Origin: Candidatus Roseilinea sp.
Lineage (GTDB): Bacteria; Chloroflexota; Anaerolineae; J036; Brachytrichaceae
Reading direction: 5' to 3'
Assembly: GCA_025998955.1 (NCBI GenBank)
Contig: AP024676.1
Location: forward strand, 2,728,001-2,792,000
DNA length: 64,000 bases
The translations under genes were made by a program, and so were the position numbers. Below, piece after piece: positions 44,131 to 52,496 of the stretch (positions within the stretch are counted from its first letter, which is position 1; every line of letters begins with the position of its first letter). The notes below the pieces were generated by a model. The model worked only from the letters and a program-made list of their open reading frames with translations. It was not told where the DNA came from and did not search any database.

Positions 44131-45444
44131 TCAAGCAACCTGGTCAAGGGCGGCGGCGAAGATTTGCAGTGCTTCCTCGATCTGTTGCGCGTTCACCACC
44201 AGCGGTGGGATCCACCGGATGACGTTTTCGTACGAGCCGCACGTGAGCAGCAGCAAGTCGTGATCGGCGCAATACTTTACGATCTGCTGCGTGAGCAGCT
44301 TGCTCGGCGCGCGCGTGTTCGCGTCCACGAACTCGGTGGCGACCATGCACCCCAGGCCGCGCACATCGCCGATGATGGGGAAGTCCTTCTGCAACGCGCG
44401 CAGGCCGCGCATCAACTGATCGCCGCGCGCCAGGCTGTTCTCCGGCAGCTTCTCGTCCTTCATCACGCGGATGGTTTCGACGGCCGCAGCAGCCGACACC
44501 ACGTTTGGACCATACGTGCCGCCGTGCGAGCCGGGCGACCACTTGGCCATGATCTCGCGCCGCGCGGCGACGCAACTCAGCGGCATGCCCGACGCCAGTC
44601 CCTTGGCCATCACGAGGATGTCGGGGACGACGCCGAAGTGCTCCAACGCGAAGAATTTGCCGGTGCGACCGAAGCCGGTTTGCACTTCGTCGAAGATGAG
44701 CAGGATGCCGTGTTCGTCGCAGATTTGGCGCAGCGCGCGCAGGAAGGAGGCCGGCGGCACGACGTAGCCGCCTTCGCCCAACACCGGCTCGACGACGATG
44801 GCAGCCGTCTCCTGCGGCGCCGTCTGCGTCTTCAGCAGAAAGCGCACTGCGTCGGGCGCGTAGCCGCAGCACGCGCCGTCCTCCGGACAGCACGCGCTCA
44901 GCGCCGCGCGTTCGGCCTCGCTCATCGCCCGCCTGGCCACCGGGCAGTGGTAGCAGTGCGCGTAGGGCGCGGCGAAGACGCCAGAGGGCAACGGTTGATA
45001 ATTCAGCCGATAGCTGGTCTTGCTCATCGTCATCGCCATCGTCAGGTGCGTGCGACCGTGGAAGGAGCCTTCGAAGACGATGACGTTGGTGCGGCCGGTC
45101 GCCTGTTTGGCCAGCTTGACCGCAGCCTCGACCGCCTCGGCACCGCTGTTGCTGAAGAAGAATGTGTCTATCGGCGGTGGGCAGATGCTCGCCAGCTCGT
45201 CGGTCAGCTCAAGCACTTTATCGCTAATGCCGACGCCGATTTGCCCGTGCAGGAGCTTGGCAGCCTGCTCCTGGATCGCCCGCACGATGCGCGGGTGGGC
45301 ATGGCCGGTGTTCGTCACGCCGATGCCGCAGGTGAAGTCCATGTAGCGCCGGCCGCTTTTGTCATATAGGTAGATGCCTTCGCCGCGGTCAATGGGGATG
45401 TCGAAGGCGCGCGCCCAAACAGGAGAGAGATTTTCTTTGGCCAT
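44131..45444 (-). CDS. Class III aminotransferase (4-aminobutyrate/ornithine-type)
   Basis: 437 aa PLP enzyme. FSNSGAEAVEAAVKLAKQATGR and FEGSFHGRTHLTM are the class III N-terminal blocks, LIFDEVQTGFGRTGKFFALEH holds the PLP-ring Asp, and ILVMAKGLASGMPLS holds the Schiff-base Lys. Closest by feel to GabT-like enzymes, but omega-amino acid versus ornithine use cannot be decided. A cluster of Cys and His (CHCP near residue 150, then CCPEDGACCGY) is unusual and could bind metal. ATG 45444 is chosen over TTG 45453. Confidence 0.88.
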   Translation of the reverse strand: MAKENLSPVWARAFDIPIDRGEGIYLYDKSGRRYMDFTCGIGVTNTGHAHPRIVRAIQEQAAKLLHGQIGVGISDKVLELTDELASICPPPIDTFFFSNSGAEAVEAAVKLAKQATGRTNVIVFEGSFHGRTHLTMAMTMSKTSYRLNYQPLPSGVFAAPYAHCYHCPVARRAMSEAERAALSACCPEDGACCGYAPDAVRFLLKTQTAPQETAAIVVEPVLGEGGYVVPPASFLRALRQICDEHGILLIFDEVQTGFGRTGKFFALEHFGVVPDILVMAKGLASGMPLSCVAARREIMAKWSPGSHGGTYGPNVVSAAAAVETIRVMKDEKLPENSLARGDQLMRGLRALQKDFPIIGDVRGLGCMVATEFVDANTRAPSKLLTQQIVKYCADHDLLLLTCGSYENVIRWIPPLVVNAQQIEEALQIFAAALDQVA

Positions 45445-45638
45445 GATGTTCAAAAGTGTATGTGTGCTCAGGGATCGCGCAGCGACTTGGCGTCGCTACG
45501 CTAGAACAGATATTCTAGCCGTCTTTCGCCATGGGCTTTGAGTGGCCTGCGACTTCGGGTCATCGGACAGCGCTGCGTTCGGATCGCAACCGGCGAGTAC
45601 TCACAGGCCAGACGAAGTCCGGCGATACCCCGTCTGCC

Positions 45639-45644
45639 TATAAT
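45639..45644 (+). promoter_or_regulatory. Consensus -10 hexamer 8 nt before the ybbR-like gene
   Basis: TATAAT at 45639-45644, followed 8 nt later by the ATG at 45653. There is no Shine-Dalgarno and no convincing -35. It suggests a leaderless transcript. Confidence 0.4.
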
Positions 45645-45652
45645 CCCTCGTG

Positions 45653-46915
45653 ATGGCGCGCTGGTTGGCAAACAATGTCGGTCTAATGATTCTGGCCTTG
45701 TTGCTGGCCTTATTCGTGTGGGGCGTGGGCTCGTTGCAGCAAGATCCGATTGTGGATAACACGCTCTCCGCACCGGTGGTCATCGTTGCTCCGCCGGCGC
45801 CAAACCAGACCATCTCCGCCAGCACGCTCCCGCCCACTGTGACCGTGCAGATACGCGCACCACGGAGCACATTCGAGTCGCTGGGCGCCGGTGGCGTGCA
45901 GGTGCCAGTGGATCTCTCGCAACTCGGCGTGGGCCGGCACGTTGTCAAGCTCGACCCTGTGATCAGGGCAGAGCCGTCCAGGTTGCTGTCCTCCCGGCCG
46001 CTCACTGCCAGCGTGACGATCGAACAGATCGCTGAGGCGAGCTTTCCCATTCGGGTCGTCGTGGAAGGCACGCCGGCTATCGGTTATCAGGCACAGTTGC
46101 CCAGCGTCGAACCCATTCAGGCGACGATCACCGGCACGCAGCAAGTCATCTCGCGCGTCGCCAGTGTGGACGCCGTGATCAACGTGGAGGGCGCGCGCTC
46201 TTCCATCCAACAGACCGTCCGGCTGGTTGCGCGCGACCGCGATGGCCAAGCCGTGTCGAACGTCAGCATCACGCCCAGCACCGCCGCTGTCCGCGTGCCG
46301 ATGGAACAACTTAGCAACTTCAAGGACCTGGCAGTGCGCGTGCGGCCCACCGGCCAGCCGGCGGAAGGCTACGCCATCACCAGCATCTCGGCCTCCCCTC
46401 AGGTGGTGACGGTCTTCGGGCCACGTGAGGCGATCCAGCAACTGCCCGGCTTCATTGACACGCTGGAGGTGTCGGTCGCCGGCGCGACGCAAGATGTGGA
46501 GCAGCGCGTCGGGTTGAACGTGCCGCCCAACATCTCACCCATCGCCGACAACATGACCGTGCTCGTGCGGGTGCGGATCGAGCCACAACAAGGCGCGTTG
46601 ACCGTATCGCGCCGGCCAATTGTGCTTGGCATCACCGACACCTTGCGTGTGAAAGTGTCACCTTCGGTGGTGGACATTGTGCTGGCCGGGCCGCAGCCCA
46701 CGCTCAACAGTCTCACCCAGGATTCGGTGCGGGTCGAAGTGGATGCAACCGGCCTGAGCGTCGGCGTGCATCAGCTCACGCCTAAAGTGATCGCGCCGGA
46801 GGGCGTCGCCGTGCAAAGCGTAATCCCTTCGACCGTGCAGATCGAGGTGACCGACGCGAACACCAGCGGCAAGCGAGGCCGCGGCAGCACTACTTTGAAA
46901 ATACGCTCCTCATGA
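45653..46915 (+). CDS. YbbR domain-containing protein (CdaR-like)
   Basis: 420 aa. An N-terminal membrane anchor (NNVGLMILALLLALFVWGVGS) is followed by four extracytoplasmic YbbR-type beta repeats; VTVFGPREAIQQLPGFIDT and a later VDIVLAGPQPTLNSL are repeat hallmarks. In Firmicutes such proteins (CdaR) regulate the diadenylate cyclase CdaA encoded next to them. No cyclase is in this window, so the partner may be elsewhere. The last 26 nt overlap the convergent proline dehydrogenase gene. Confidence 0.85.
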   Translation: MARWLANNVGLMILALLLALFVWGVGSLQQDPIVDNTLSAPVVIVAPPAPNQTISASTLPPTVTVQIRAPRSTFESLGAGGVQVPVDLSQLGVGRHVVKLDPVIRAEPSRLLSSRPLTASVTIEQIAEASFPIRVVVEGTPAIGYQAQLPSVEPIQATITGTQQVISRVASVDAVINVEGARSSIQQTVRLVARDRDGQAVSNVSITPSTAAVRVPMEQLSNFKDLAVRVRPTGQPAEGYAITSISASPQVVTVFGPREAIQQLPGFIDTLEVSVAGATQDVEQRVGLNVPPNISPIADNMTVLVRVRIEPQQGALTVSRRPIVLGITDTLRVKVSPSVVDIVLAGPQPTLNSLTQDSVRVEVDATGLSVGVHQLTPKVIAPEGVAVQSVIPSTVQIEVTDANTSGKRGRGSTTLKIRSS

Positions 46916-47837
46916 AGAACCACACGTTCGCCGGTCGCTCGGCCAACCGCCGCATGAAGTAGGGATACCAATGTGTCCCGTATGGGACATACACGCGTAC
47001 GGCATAGCCTTCCGCGGCGAGCCGTTCCTGGAGTTCGCGCCGCACACCGTAGAGCATCTGAAATTCGAATTGATCGCGCGGAATATGGCGTTCTTCGGCA
47101 TAGGCTTTCGCCGCGGCGATCATCTTCTCGTCGTGGGTGGCCAGCGCGGCCAGCGGCGGCGTGCGGCCGTCATCGCTGCGTCTGACGTTGGCCGAGCGGT
47201 CTAGCAGCAACCGCGCCAGCTTGACGTAGTTCGCGTCCACGTCGGCTTTGTGGGGATAGGCCTTGTCCGGCGGCTCTCGATAGGCGCCCTTGCACAGCCG
47301 AATGCGGATGCCGGCGTCGGCCAGCGCGATCAGGTCGGCTTCGCTGCGATACAGATAGGCCTGGATCACGGCGCCGATGTTGTCGAACTCGCGATGCAGC
47401 TCGCGCACGATCGCCAGCGTGCGATCGGTGTGCGGCGTGCCCTCCATATCCACGCGCACGAAGTTGCCGTGTGATCGAGCGCATGCGACCACGCGGCGCA
47501 CGTTCTGCCGGCAGAAGTCGTAGTCCAGGTCCAGCCCGAACTGGGTCAGCTTGAGCGACACGTTCGAGCACACGCCGCCGGCGGCGATCTCATCCAGCGC
47601 GCGCAGGTATTCGTCTGCGGCGCCTTTGGCCTCTGCCCGGTTCGTCACGCTCTCGCCCAAAAAGTCGAGCGTCGCATACAGGCCTTTCGCGTTCAGCGCG
47701 CGCACGGCGGCAATGGCCGCGCCGATGGTCTCGCCGGAGACGAAGCGCTGTGCCATCTGCCGCGAAACCGGCATCTGCGTGATCAGGCGCTGTGCCCAGC
47801 CGGCGCGCGAGAGCGCCAGGAAGGTGTGCTGCAGCAT
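46890..47837 (-). CDS. Proline dehydrogenase
   Basis: 315 aa FAD-dependent enzyme of the monofunctional PutB type, oxidising proline to pyrroline-5-carboxylate at the membrane face. SGETIGAAIAAVRALNAKG, DYDFCRQNVRRVVACAR and VDMEGTPHTD lead to the FAD/substrate blocks RLCKGAYREP and FEFQMLYGVRRELQ. The C-terminal YPYFMRRLAERPANVWFF holds the proline-binding Arg pair. ATG 47837 starts at the first conserved helix (MLQHTFLALS). No P5C dehydrogenase is adjacent. Confidence 0.92.
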   Translation of the reverse strand: MLQHTFLALSRAGWAQRLITQMPVSRQMAQRFVSGETIGAAIAAVRALNAKGLYATLDFLGESVTNRAEAKGAADEYLRALDEIAAGGVCSNVSLKLTQFGLDLDYDFCRQNVRRVVACARSHGNFVRVDMEGTPHTDRTLAIVRELHREFDNIGAVIQAYLYRSEADLIALADAGIRIRLCKGAYREPPDKAYPHKADVDANYVKLARLLLDRSANVRRSDDGRTPPLAALATHDEKMIAAAKAYAEERHIPRDQFEFQMLYGVRRELQERLAAEGYAVRVYVPYGTHWYPYFMRRLAERPANVWFFMRSVFSK

Positions 47838-47961
47838 GCTGATGAATCTTACCAATGCACCCACCCGTGACGGGTGCATTCGCGCATAGGGGCAAAATTT
47901 ACACGTTAGGACGCGGACTCTGTTCTGCGCCTATCCATGCCGCGAATGGGGCAGACGTAGC

Positions 47962-48109
47962 AGACCCGCCCCGGCGTAAACGCCTGGGCTGAAAAGGGGG
48001 CGGGATGCGCTCGGCTTGCCCGTCGGCGCAGCGCTGGGATTGATCCGGCGCGACTGAAGCGAATACCGCTGCCGGCCAGTCTGCGTTCCCCCATTTTGAA
48101 ATGCACCCC
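47962..48109 (+). repeat. Dispersed repeat, copy B
   Basis: About 148 bp, same orientation as copy A and alignable over its full length. Shared blocks are CCCGCCCCGGCGTAAACGCC, GGGCGGGATGCGCTCGGCTTG, GCGCGACTGAAGCGAATACC and the end CCCCCATTTTGAAATGCACCC. It lies between the proline dehydrogenase start and the end of the VOC gene. Confidence 0.8.
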
Positions 48110-48123
48110 TGCGAAAGACGAAC

Positions 48124-48612
48124 TCAGCTACACGCGGCCTCCGGCGGTGGGGGTGGCTGCAACAGCTCCAGCGTGATGCCGTTGCAATCGAGGAAGTAGA
48201 TCGCGTAGCCCCCCTTGTTCACGCCGTGCTCGATGGCCACCGGCTTGTCGGCCTTGAAGCGAACACCCAGCGCCTTCATCCGCTCGAACTCTTTGTGAAT
48301 GTCATCCACGATGAACGCCCAGTGGCCGCTGCCGGTGTGGTTGGTCGAGAGGTCGAGGTCATCGCGGCCGTGCGGATGAACATACTCCACCAGCTCGATG
48401 TGGTGGTTGGCGCGCTCGGCCAGCGGTTGGCCCGGCACGCGCAACTGCGCCACTTTGAGATGCGCACCGGGGAAAGCCACCAGCCGGGCGGTGTATTCGT
48501 TGTGCTGCTCCTGCCCGCGGAAGTATTCCAGGCCGAGCACTTCGGTATACCACTTGACCGACTCTTCGAGATTCCTAACGGTGAACGAGACGTGGAAGAT
48601 GCCTTGAATCAT
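48124..48612 (-). CDS. VOC family (glyoxalase/bleomycin-resistance fold) protein
   Basis: 162 aa, two VOC modules. FHVSFTVRNLEESVKWYTEVLG is the start with the first metal His, ANHHIELVEYV and GSGHWAFIVDDIHKEFERM follow, and YAIYFLDCNGITLELLQPP ends with the metal Glu. Likely a metal-dependent lyase or dioxygenase; the substrate is unknown. ATG 48612 is chosen because the upstream in-frame part (from 48642) is hairpin repeat. Confidence 0.87.
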   Translation of the reverse strand: MIQGIFHVSFTVRNLEESVKWYTEVLGLEYFRGQEQHNEYTARLVAFPGAHLKVAQLRVPGQPLAERANHHIELVEYVHPHGRDDLDLSTNHTGSGHWAFIVDDIHKEFERMKALGVRFKADKPVAIEHGVNKGGYAIYFLDCNGITLELLQPPPPPEAACS

Positions 48613-48623
48613 AGACAGAATGA

Positions 48624-48675
48624 ACAGGATGAACAGAATCACAGGACTTCATCCTGTCAATCCCGTTCATCCTGT
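48624..48675. repeat. Inverted repeat between the E1 beta and VOC genes
   Basis: Outer arms ACAGGATGAAC (48624-48634) and GTTCATCCTGT (48665-48675), with an inner ACAGGA/TCCTGT pair (641-646 with 652-657). It lies 12 nt upstream of the VOC start on the minus strand. Confidence 0.65.
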
Positions 48676-48687
48676 GAGAAAGGGCGC

Positions 48688-49671
48688 TCACTTGCCGTTC
48701 ATCAGGCGCAGCGCGCCGCGCACGATCGCGCCGGGCTGCGGCAGCACCACCTCTTCGAGCGTTTTGGAGACGTGGATCGGCACGTCCAGCCCGGCCACGC
48801 GCATGATCGGCGCGTCGAGTTCGTCGAACGCCGTCTCCATCACGCGCATGGCGATCTCCGCGCCGACGCCACACGAGGCATGCGACTCGTGCGTGATCAG
48901 CAGGCGATGGGTCTTGCGCAGCGATTCGACGATGGTCTCGATGTCCATCGGCACGGTGCAGCGCAGATCAATCACCTCGGCGGAGATGCCGTGCTCACGC
49001 TGGAGCGTCTCGGCAGCTTCCAGCGCGAACAACAACTGCCGCGAGTAGCTGACGATGGTGAGGTCTTGGCCCTCGCGCTTCACGTCGGCCACGCCGAGCG
49101 GGATGATGTATTCGCCGTCGGGCACCGGTCCCTTGGTGTTGTAAAGCAACTTGTGCTCGATGAACATGACCGGGTTCTCGTCGCGCAGGGCGCTTTTGAG
49201 CAGCCCTTTCGCATCGGCCGGCGTAGCCGGGAGCGCGACCTTAAAGCCGGGGATATGGGTGAAGAGCGCCTCGAAGCTCTGCGAGTGCTGCGCGCCGTTG
49301 CCGCGTCCGCCGCCCTGCTGCGTGCGGATGACCATCGGCACCTTGACGCGGCCGCCGCTCATCGCGCGCATTTTGGCCGCCTGGTTCAAGATCGAGTCGG
49401 CGGCGACCAGCGCGAAGTCCATGAACATTAGCTCGGGCACCGGGCGCTTGCCGGTCATGGCCAGGCCCACGCCCATGCCGATGAAGCCGGCCTCGCTGAT
49501 CGGCGTGTCGCGCACGCGCTCCGGGCCGAACCTGGCCAGCAGGCCCTCGGTCACCCGAAAGACGCCGCCATAGGCGCCGATGTCCTCGCCCATCAGGATG
49601 ATGTTGGGGTCGCGCTCCATCTCTTCGGTGAGCGCCTCGCGCAATGCTTGCGTGTAGGTCAATTCTCGCAT
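48688..49671 (-). CDS. 2-oxoacid dehydrogenase E1 component, beta subunit
   Basis: 327 aa. [20 protein letters not shown] and [18 protein letters not shown] open the transketolase-like pyrimidine domain; RTPISE appears as [16 protein letters not shown], and the C-terminal half has [16 protein letters not shown] and [14 protein letters not shown]. It pairs with the alpha gene directly upstream on this strand. E2 and E3 are not in the window. Pyruvate, acetoin or branched-chain 2-oxoacids are all possible substrates. Confidence 0.93.
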   Translation of the reverse strand: MRELTYTQALREALTEEMERDPNIILMGEDIGAYGGVFRVTEGLLARFGPERVRDTPISEAGFIGMGVGLAMTGKRPVPELMFMDFALVAADSILNQAAKMRAMSGGRVKVPMVIRTQQGGGRGNGAQHSQSFEALFTHIPGFKVALPATPADAKGLLKSALRDENPVMFIEHKLLYNTKGPVPDGEYIIPLGVADVKREGQDLTIVSYSRQLLFALEAAETLQREHGISAEVIDLRCTVPMDIETIVESLRKTHRLLITHESHASCGVGAEIAMRVMETAFDELDAPIMRVAGLDVPIHVSKTLEEVVLPQPGAIVRGALRLMNGK

Positions 49672-49758
49672 GGCAGGTCAATTTCAACCGAGCAGCGCGC
49701 TAAGATCGCGCAGGGGTCTTTCGTTCCTCAGCGTGTTTCGCGGCTCGGCACTGAAATT

Positions 49759-50718
49759 TCAGATCCAGAAGTCGGTATAGGCTTCCTCGGGATCAGGATA
49801 GGGTGATTCTCTGGCGAACTTGACGGCGTCCTCGATCTGCTGTTGCACGCGTGCGTGAATGGCGTCGAATTCGGCGTCGGTCACGCCCTCGGCCTGAGCC
49901 AGATGCGCGCGCAGCCGCTTGATCGGGTCGCGTTCGCGCCAGGCCGCCACCTCTTCTTTGGTGCGGTAGCTTTCCGAGTCGCCGATCATGTGGCCGAGCA
50001 GGCGATAGGTGCGCGCTTCGATGAAGGTCGGGCCTTCGCCAGCGCGGGCCAGCCGCGCCGCCTCGCGCACGGCATCATAGACCGCGCACACATCGTTGCC
50101 ATCTACGACGACGGCGCGCATGTTGTAGCCTTTGGCGCGGTCGGCCACTTGCGCGAGCGGATTGGACTTGGCCAGCGGCGTCATCTCGGCATACAGGTTG
50201 TTCTCGCACAGCAGAATGAGCGGCAGCTTCCACAGTTGGGCGATGTTCAACGCTTCGTGGAAAGCTCCTTGGTTGATCGCGCCATCGCCGAAGATGGTGA
50301 GCGCCACCCGGCCGTTGCGGTCGAGCTGAGCACTAAGCGCGGCGCCGGCGGCGATCGGGACACCGGCGGCGACGATCGCGTTCTCGCCGAGCAGGCCGAT
50401 GCTGGGGTCGGTCCAGTGCATCGAGCCGCCTTTGCCTTTGCTGACGCCGGTTCTGCGGCCAAGCATCTCCGCCATGGCCGCGTTCACGTCAATGCCTTTG
50501 GCGATGCACGCGCCATGGCCGCGATACGTGCAGGTCATGTAATCATCGGGGTTGAGGGCAAAACACGCACCGACGGCCGTTGCCTCCTGGCCGACGCATG
50601 GATGAAACGAGCCGCGGATTTCCTTCTCCATGTAGAGCTGGACGCAGGCCTCCTCGAAGGCGCGAATCAGCACCATGCGCTCATACATCGAGAGCAATCG
50701 GTCTTTAGGAAGAGACAT
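49759..50718 (-). CDS. 2-oxoacid dehydrogenase E1 component, alpha subunit
   Basis: 319 aa ThDP-binding subunit. MVLIRAFEEACVQLYMEKEI and YRGHGACIAKG precede the ThDP/Mg motif GDGAINQGAFHEALNIAQLW, and EARTYRLLGHMIGDSESYR includes the phosphorylation-loop region. It forms a heterotetramer with the beta subunit encoded 87 nt downstream. ATG 50718 (MSLPKDRLLSMYERM) is preferred to the open frame starting at 50784. Confidence 0.93.
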   Translation of the reverse strand: MSLPKDRLLSMYERMVLIRAFEEACVQLYMEKEIRGSFHPCVGQEATAVGACFALNPDDYMTCTYRGHGACIAKGIDVNAAMAEMLGRRTGVSKGKGGSMHWTDPSIGLLGENAIVAAGVPIAAGAALSAQLDRNGRVALTIFGDGAINQGAFHEALNIAQLWKLPLILLCENNLYAEMTPLAKSNPLAQVADRAKGYNMRAVVVDGNDVCAVYDAVREAARLARAGEGPTFIEARTYRLLGHMIGDSESYRTKEEVAAWRERDPIKRLRAHLAQAEGVTDAEFDAIHARVQQQIEDAVKFARESPYPDPEEAYTDFWI

Positions 50719-50829
50719 AGGCAGGCTGTTTGGGTTGAGTGATTCGGGATGAACATTGTACGTCCAAGCGCGCAAGTGCGCCATTGGGTAGTAGATGATC
50801 CCGCTAAGCCCGGCGGCTACCTGCTGGGC

Positions 50830-51492
50830 TCATGTCCGGCGTTTCTTGCGCGGCTGCGTTGTGTCCGGGGCATCGGCTTCGTACACCTCGGCGATGGCCA
50901 GTTGCACGACGTTGAGCAACGCGTTGATGCGTTTGACCAGCCGGGAGCTATCGCCGGGTCGCACGGGCGCGGTTTCTGAGAGTTCGAGCGTCGCCTCCAG
51001 CAGTTTATCGCGGAAGAACAGCGCGGCCTGCAGCGCGTCTTTGAGCGACGCGCCGGCCGTCTTGCTCAGCTCGCCGTAGTCTTTGCCCAGCGCACGCGCT
51101 TCGTCCAGCAGATGGGCGCCGTCATCGGCAGAAACGTATTGCAGCGTCAGGCCCATCAGCCGGCGCCCCAGCGCCCGATGCCGTTCGCGCATCGGTTCAT
51201 CCAACGCGGCCAACCAGCCGGCGGCGCTGCGCTCGGGTAGCTCCTGGCGCGCGCGCGTCATCGCCCGGTCGGCCCATGCTTCGGCCAGCGACACCTCGCG
51301 CCGGGCCACATGATGCGACTCGGCAAAGCGTTGCAAGTCGGACAGCGCATAGCGGCGATGCCCGCCCGGTGTCAGTAGGTGGGGGATCTCGCCCGCGTCC
51401 GACCAGCGCCGGAGCGTAGCCGGATGCACGTTCAGGTAGGCTGCAGCATCCCCAAGCGACAGCCAGGTTTCCTCGGTGCGTTCTTGTGACAT
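50830..51492 (-). CDS. MerR-like helix-turn-helix regulator with helical C-terminal domain
   Basis: 220 aa. The N-terminal winged helix LSLGDAAAYLNVHPATLRRW ... TPGGHRRYALSDLQRF is of the MerR/excisionase type. The remaining 140 or so residues are all-helical and resemble the RsbRD-N-like sensor fold (LGKDYGELSKTAGASLKDAL). It carries no Cys-rich effector site. It is divergent from the DUF454-like gene, whose expression it may control (inference). The start ATG 51492 places the HTH about 10 residues in. Confidence 0.75.
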   Translation of the reverse strand: MSQERTEETWLSLGDAAAYLNVHPATLRRWSDAGEIPHLLTPGGHRRYALSDLQRFAESHHVARREVSLAEAWADRAMTRARQELPERSAAGWLAALDEPMRERHRALGRRLMGLTLQYVSADDGAHLLDEARALGKDYGELSKTAGASLKDALQAALFFRDKLLEATLELSETAPVRPGDSSRLVKRINALLNVVQLAIAEVYEADAPDTTQPRKKRRT

Positions 51493-51554
51493 CTTGCCTG
51501 GTCCATTAATGACGAAAATCCTATACAAAACTGCTCAAATCTGTAAAATTGCGC

Positions 51555-52496
51555 ATGTCAATCTCGAGAGTTATCGCATATATGAAGCCGATCTATAAGC
51601 CCCTGTCATTCACGCAGCGTGCCGTGCTCATCGGCGTCGGCACGACTTCGCTTGGATTCGGCATCGCGGGGATGTTCCTCCCCGGCGTGCCGACGACGAT
51701 CTTCCTGCTCATCACCGTAGGCTGCTACGCGCGCAGCTCTGAGCGATTGTACGTCTGGTTGGTAACGCGCCCCTGGCTTCAAAAATCGCTTGAGACGGTC
51801 TTTCGCTTCAAAGCGCGTGGCACGCTCCCGTTGCGCATCAAGCTGATCGCGCAAACGGTCGCCTGGTCTTCATTCGTCTTGACCGTGTTCAGTGGGGCTG
51901 GTCTCTTCGCACAGCTCTTCACTTTAGCGCTCGCGACTACATGCTCTGTAGTAATGGGGATCATCAAGACCGACGATGAGAACATTCCGATGCGTGCGTG
52001 GGGCTTTACCCTCCCTGACATCGCCCGGCAGTTAGGGTTTGGCGCGTTGGCCGGCGCGCTGGGCGGGCTGATTTGGGGCATTGGCGGGCGGGTGATCATG
52101 CGTTTCGTGGCGAATGTCGCCGAGAAACCGCCGCAGTTCGATTTGCGCATCACCCTGATGATGCTAGTCGCGACGACGATCCTGGGCCTGCTCATCGGCC
52201 TGGTCTACGCAGGCATTCGCCGCCTGTTGCCGAAGAACAAATGGCTGCATGGCGCCGCCTTCGGCGTGCTGGTCATGCTCACGCTGGGCACGGTCTTATA
52301 TCTGAATCCCTACCTCCAGGCGGACATCGCGCGGGTGGGCTTGCAGTGGCGCGAGCTGATCGTCCTGCTATTCATCCCCAACTTCATCATCTATGGGCTG
52401 GTAACGAGTCTGACATTCGGCCGGCTGGCGCGCGATCCATCTGCGCTGGCCGCACATCGCGAAGCGATGCGGTCAGAGCGCCTCGGGCCAGCGTAG
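51555..52496 (+). CDS. DUF454 (YbaN-like) membrane protein with extra C-terminal helices
   Basis: 313 aa. The first 110 or so residues match YbaN/DUF454: GFGIAGMFLPGVPTTIFLLITVG, then YARSSERLYVWLVTRPWL. A second membrane part of about 190 aa follows, with a glycine-rich helix (LGFGALAGALGGLIWGIGG) and three more segments, absent from ordinary YbaN. ATG 51555 is used; ATG 51582 (MKPIYKPLSF) is also possible. TAAAAT ends 5 nt before 51555. Role unknown. Its last 24 nt overlap the convergent amidohydrolase gene. Confidence 0.7.
   Translation: MSISRVIAYMKPIYKPLSFTQRAVLIGVGTTSLGFGIAGMFLPGVPTTIFLLITVGCYARSSERLYVWLVTRPWLQKSLETVFRFKARGTLPLRIKLIAQTVAWSSFVLTVFSGAGLFAQLFTLALATTCSVVMGIIKTDDENIPMRAWGFTLPDIARQLGFGALAGALGGLIWGIGGRVIMRFVANVAEKPPQFDLRITLMMLVATTILGLLIGLVYAGIRRLLPKNKWLHGAAFGVLVMLTLGTVLYLNPYLQADIARVGLQWRELIVLLFIPNFIIYGLVTSLTFGRLARDPSALAAHREAMRSERLGPA

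Noticed and set aside
43612-45369. Long plus-strand open frame (about 585 codons) opposite recN and the aminotransferase gene
   Set aside because: It is antisense to two clear genes, spans their boundary and has His/Arg/Gln-rich composition typical of a shadow frame in GC-rich DNA.
47906-48106. Short minus-strand open frame similar to the start of another frame near 34912
   Set aside because: The similarity comes from repeat copies A and B, which are non-coding; no ribosome-binding site and no conservation beyond the repeat.
48226-49431. Plus-strand open frame of about 401 codons
   Set aside because: Antisense to the VOC and E1 beta genes. It crosses the intergenic hairpin and has shadow-like composition.
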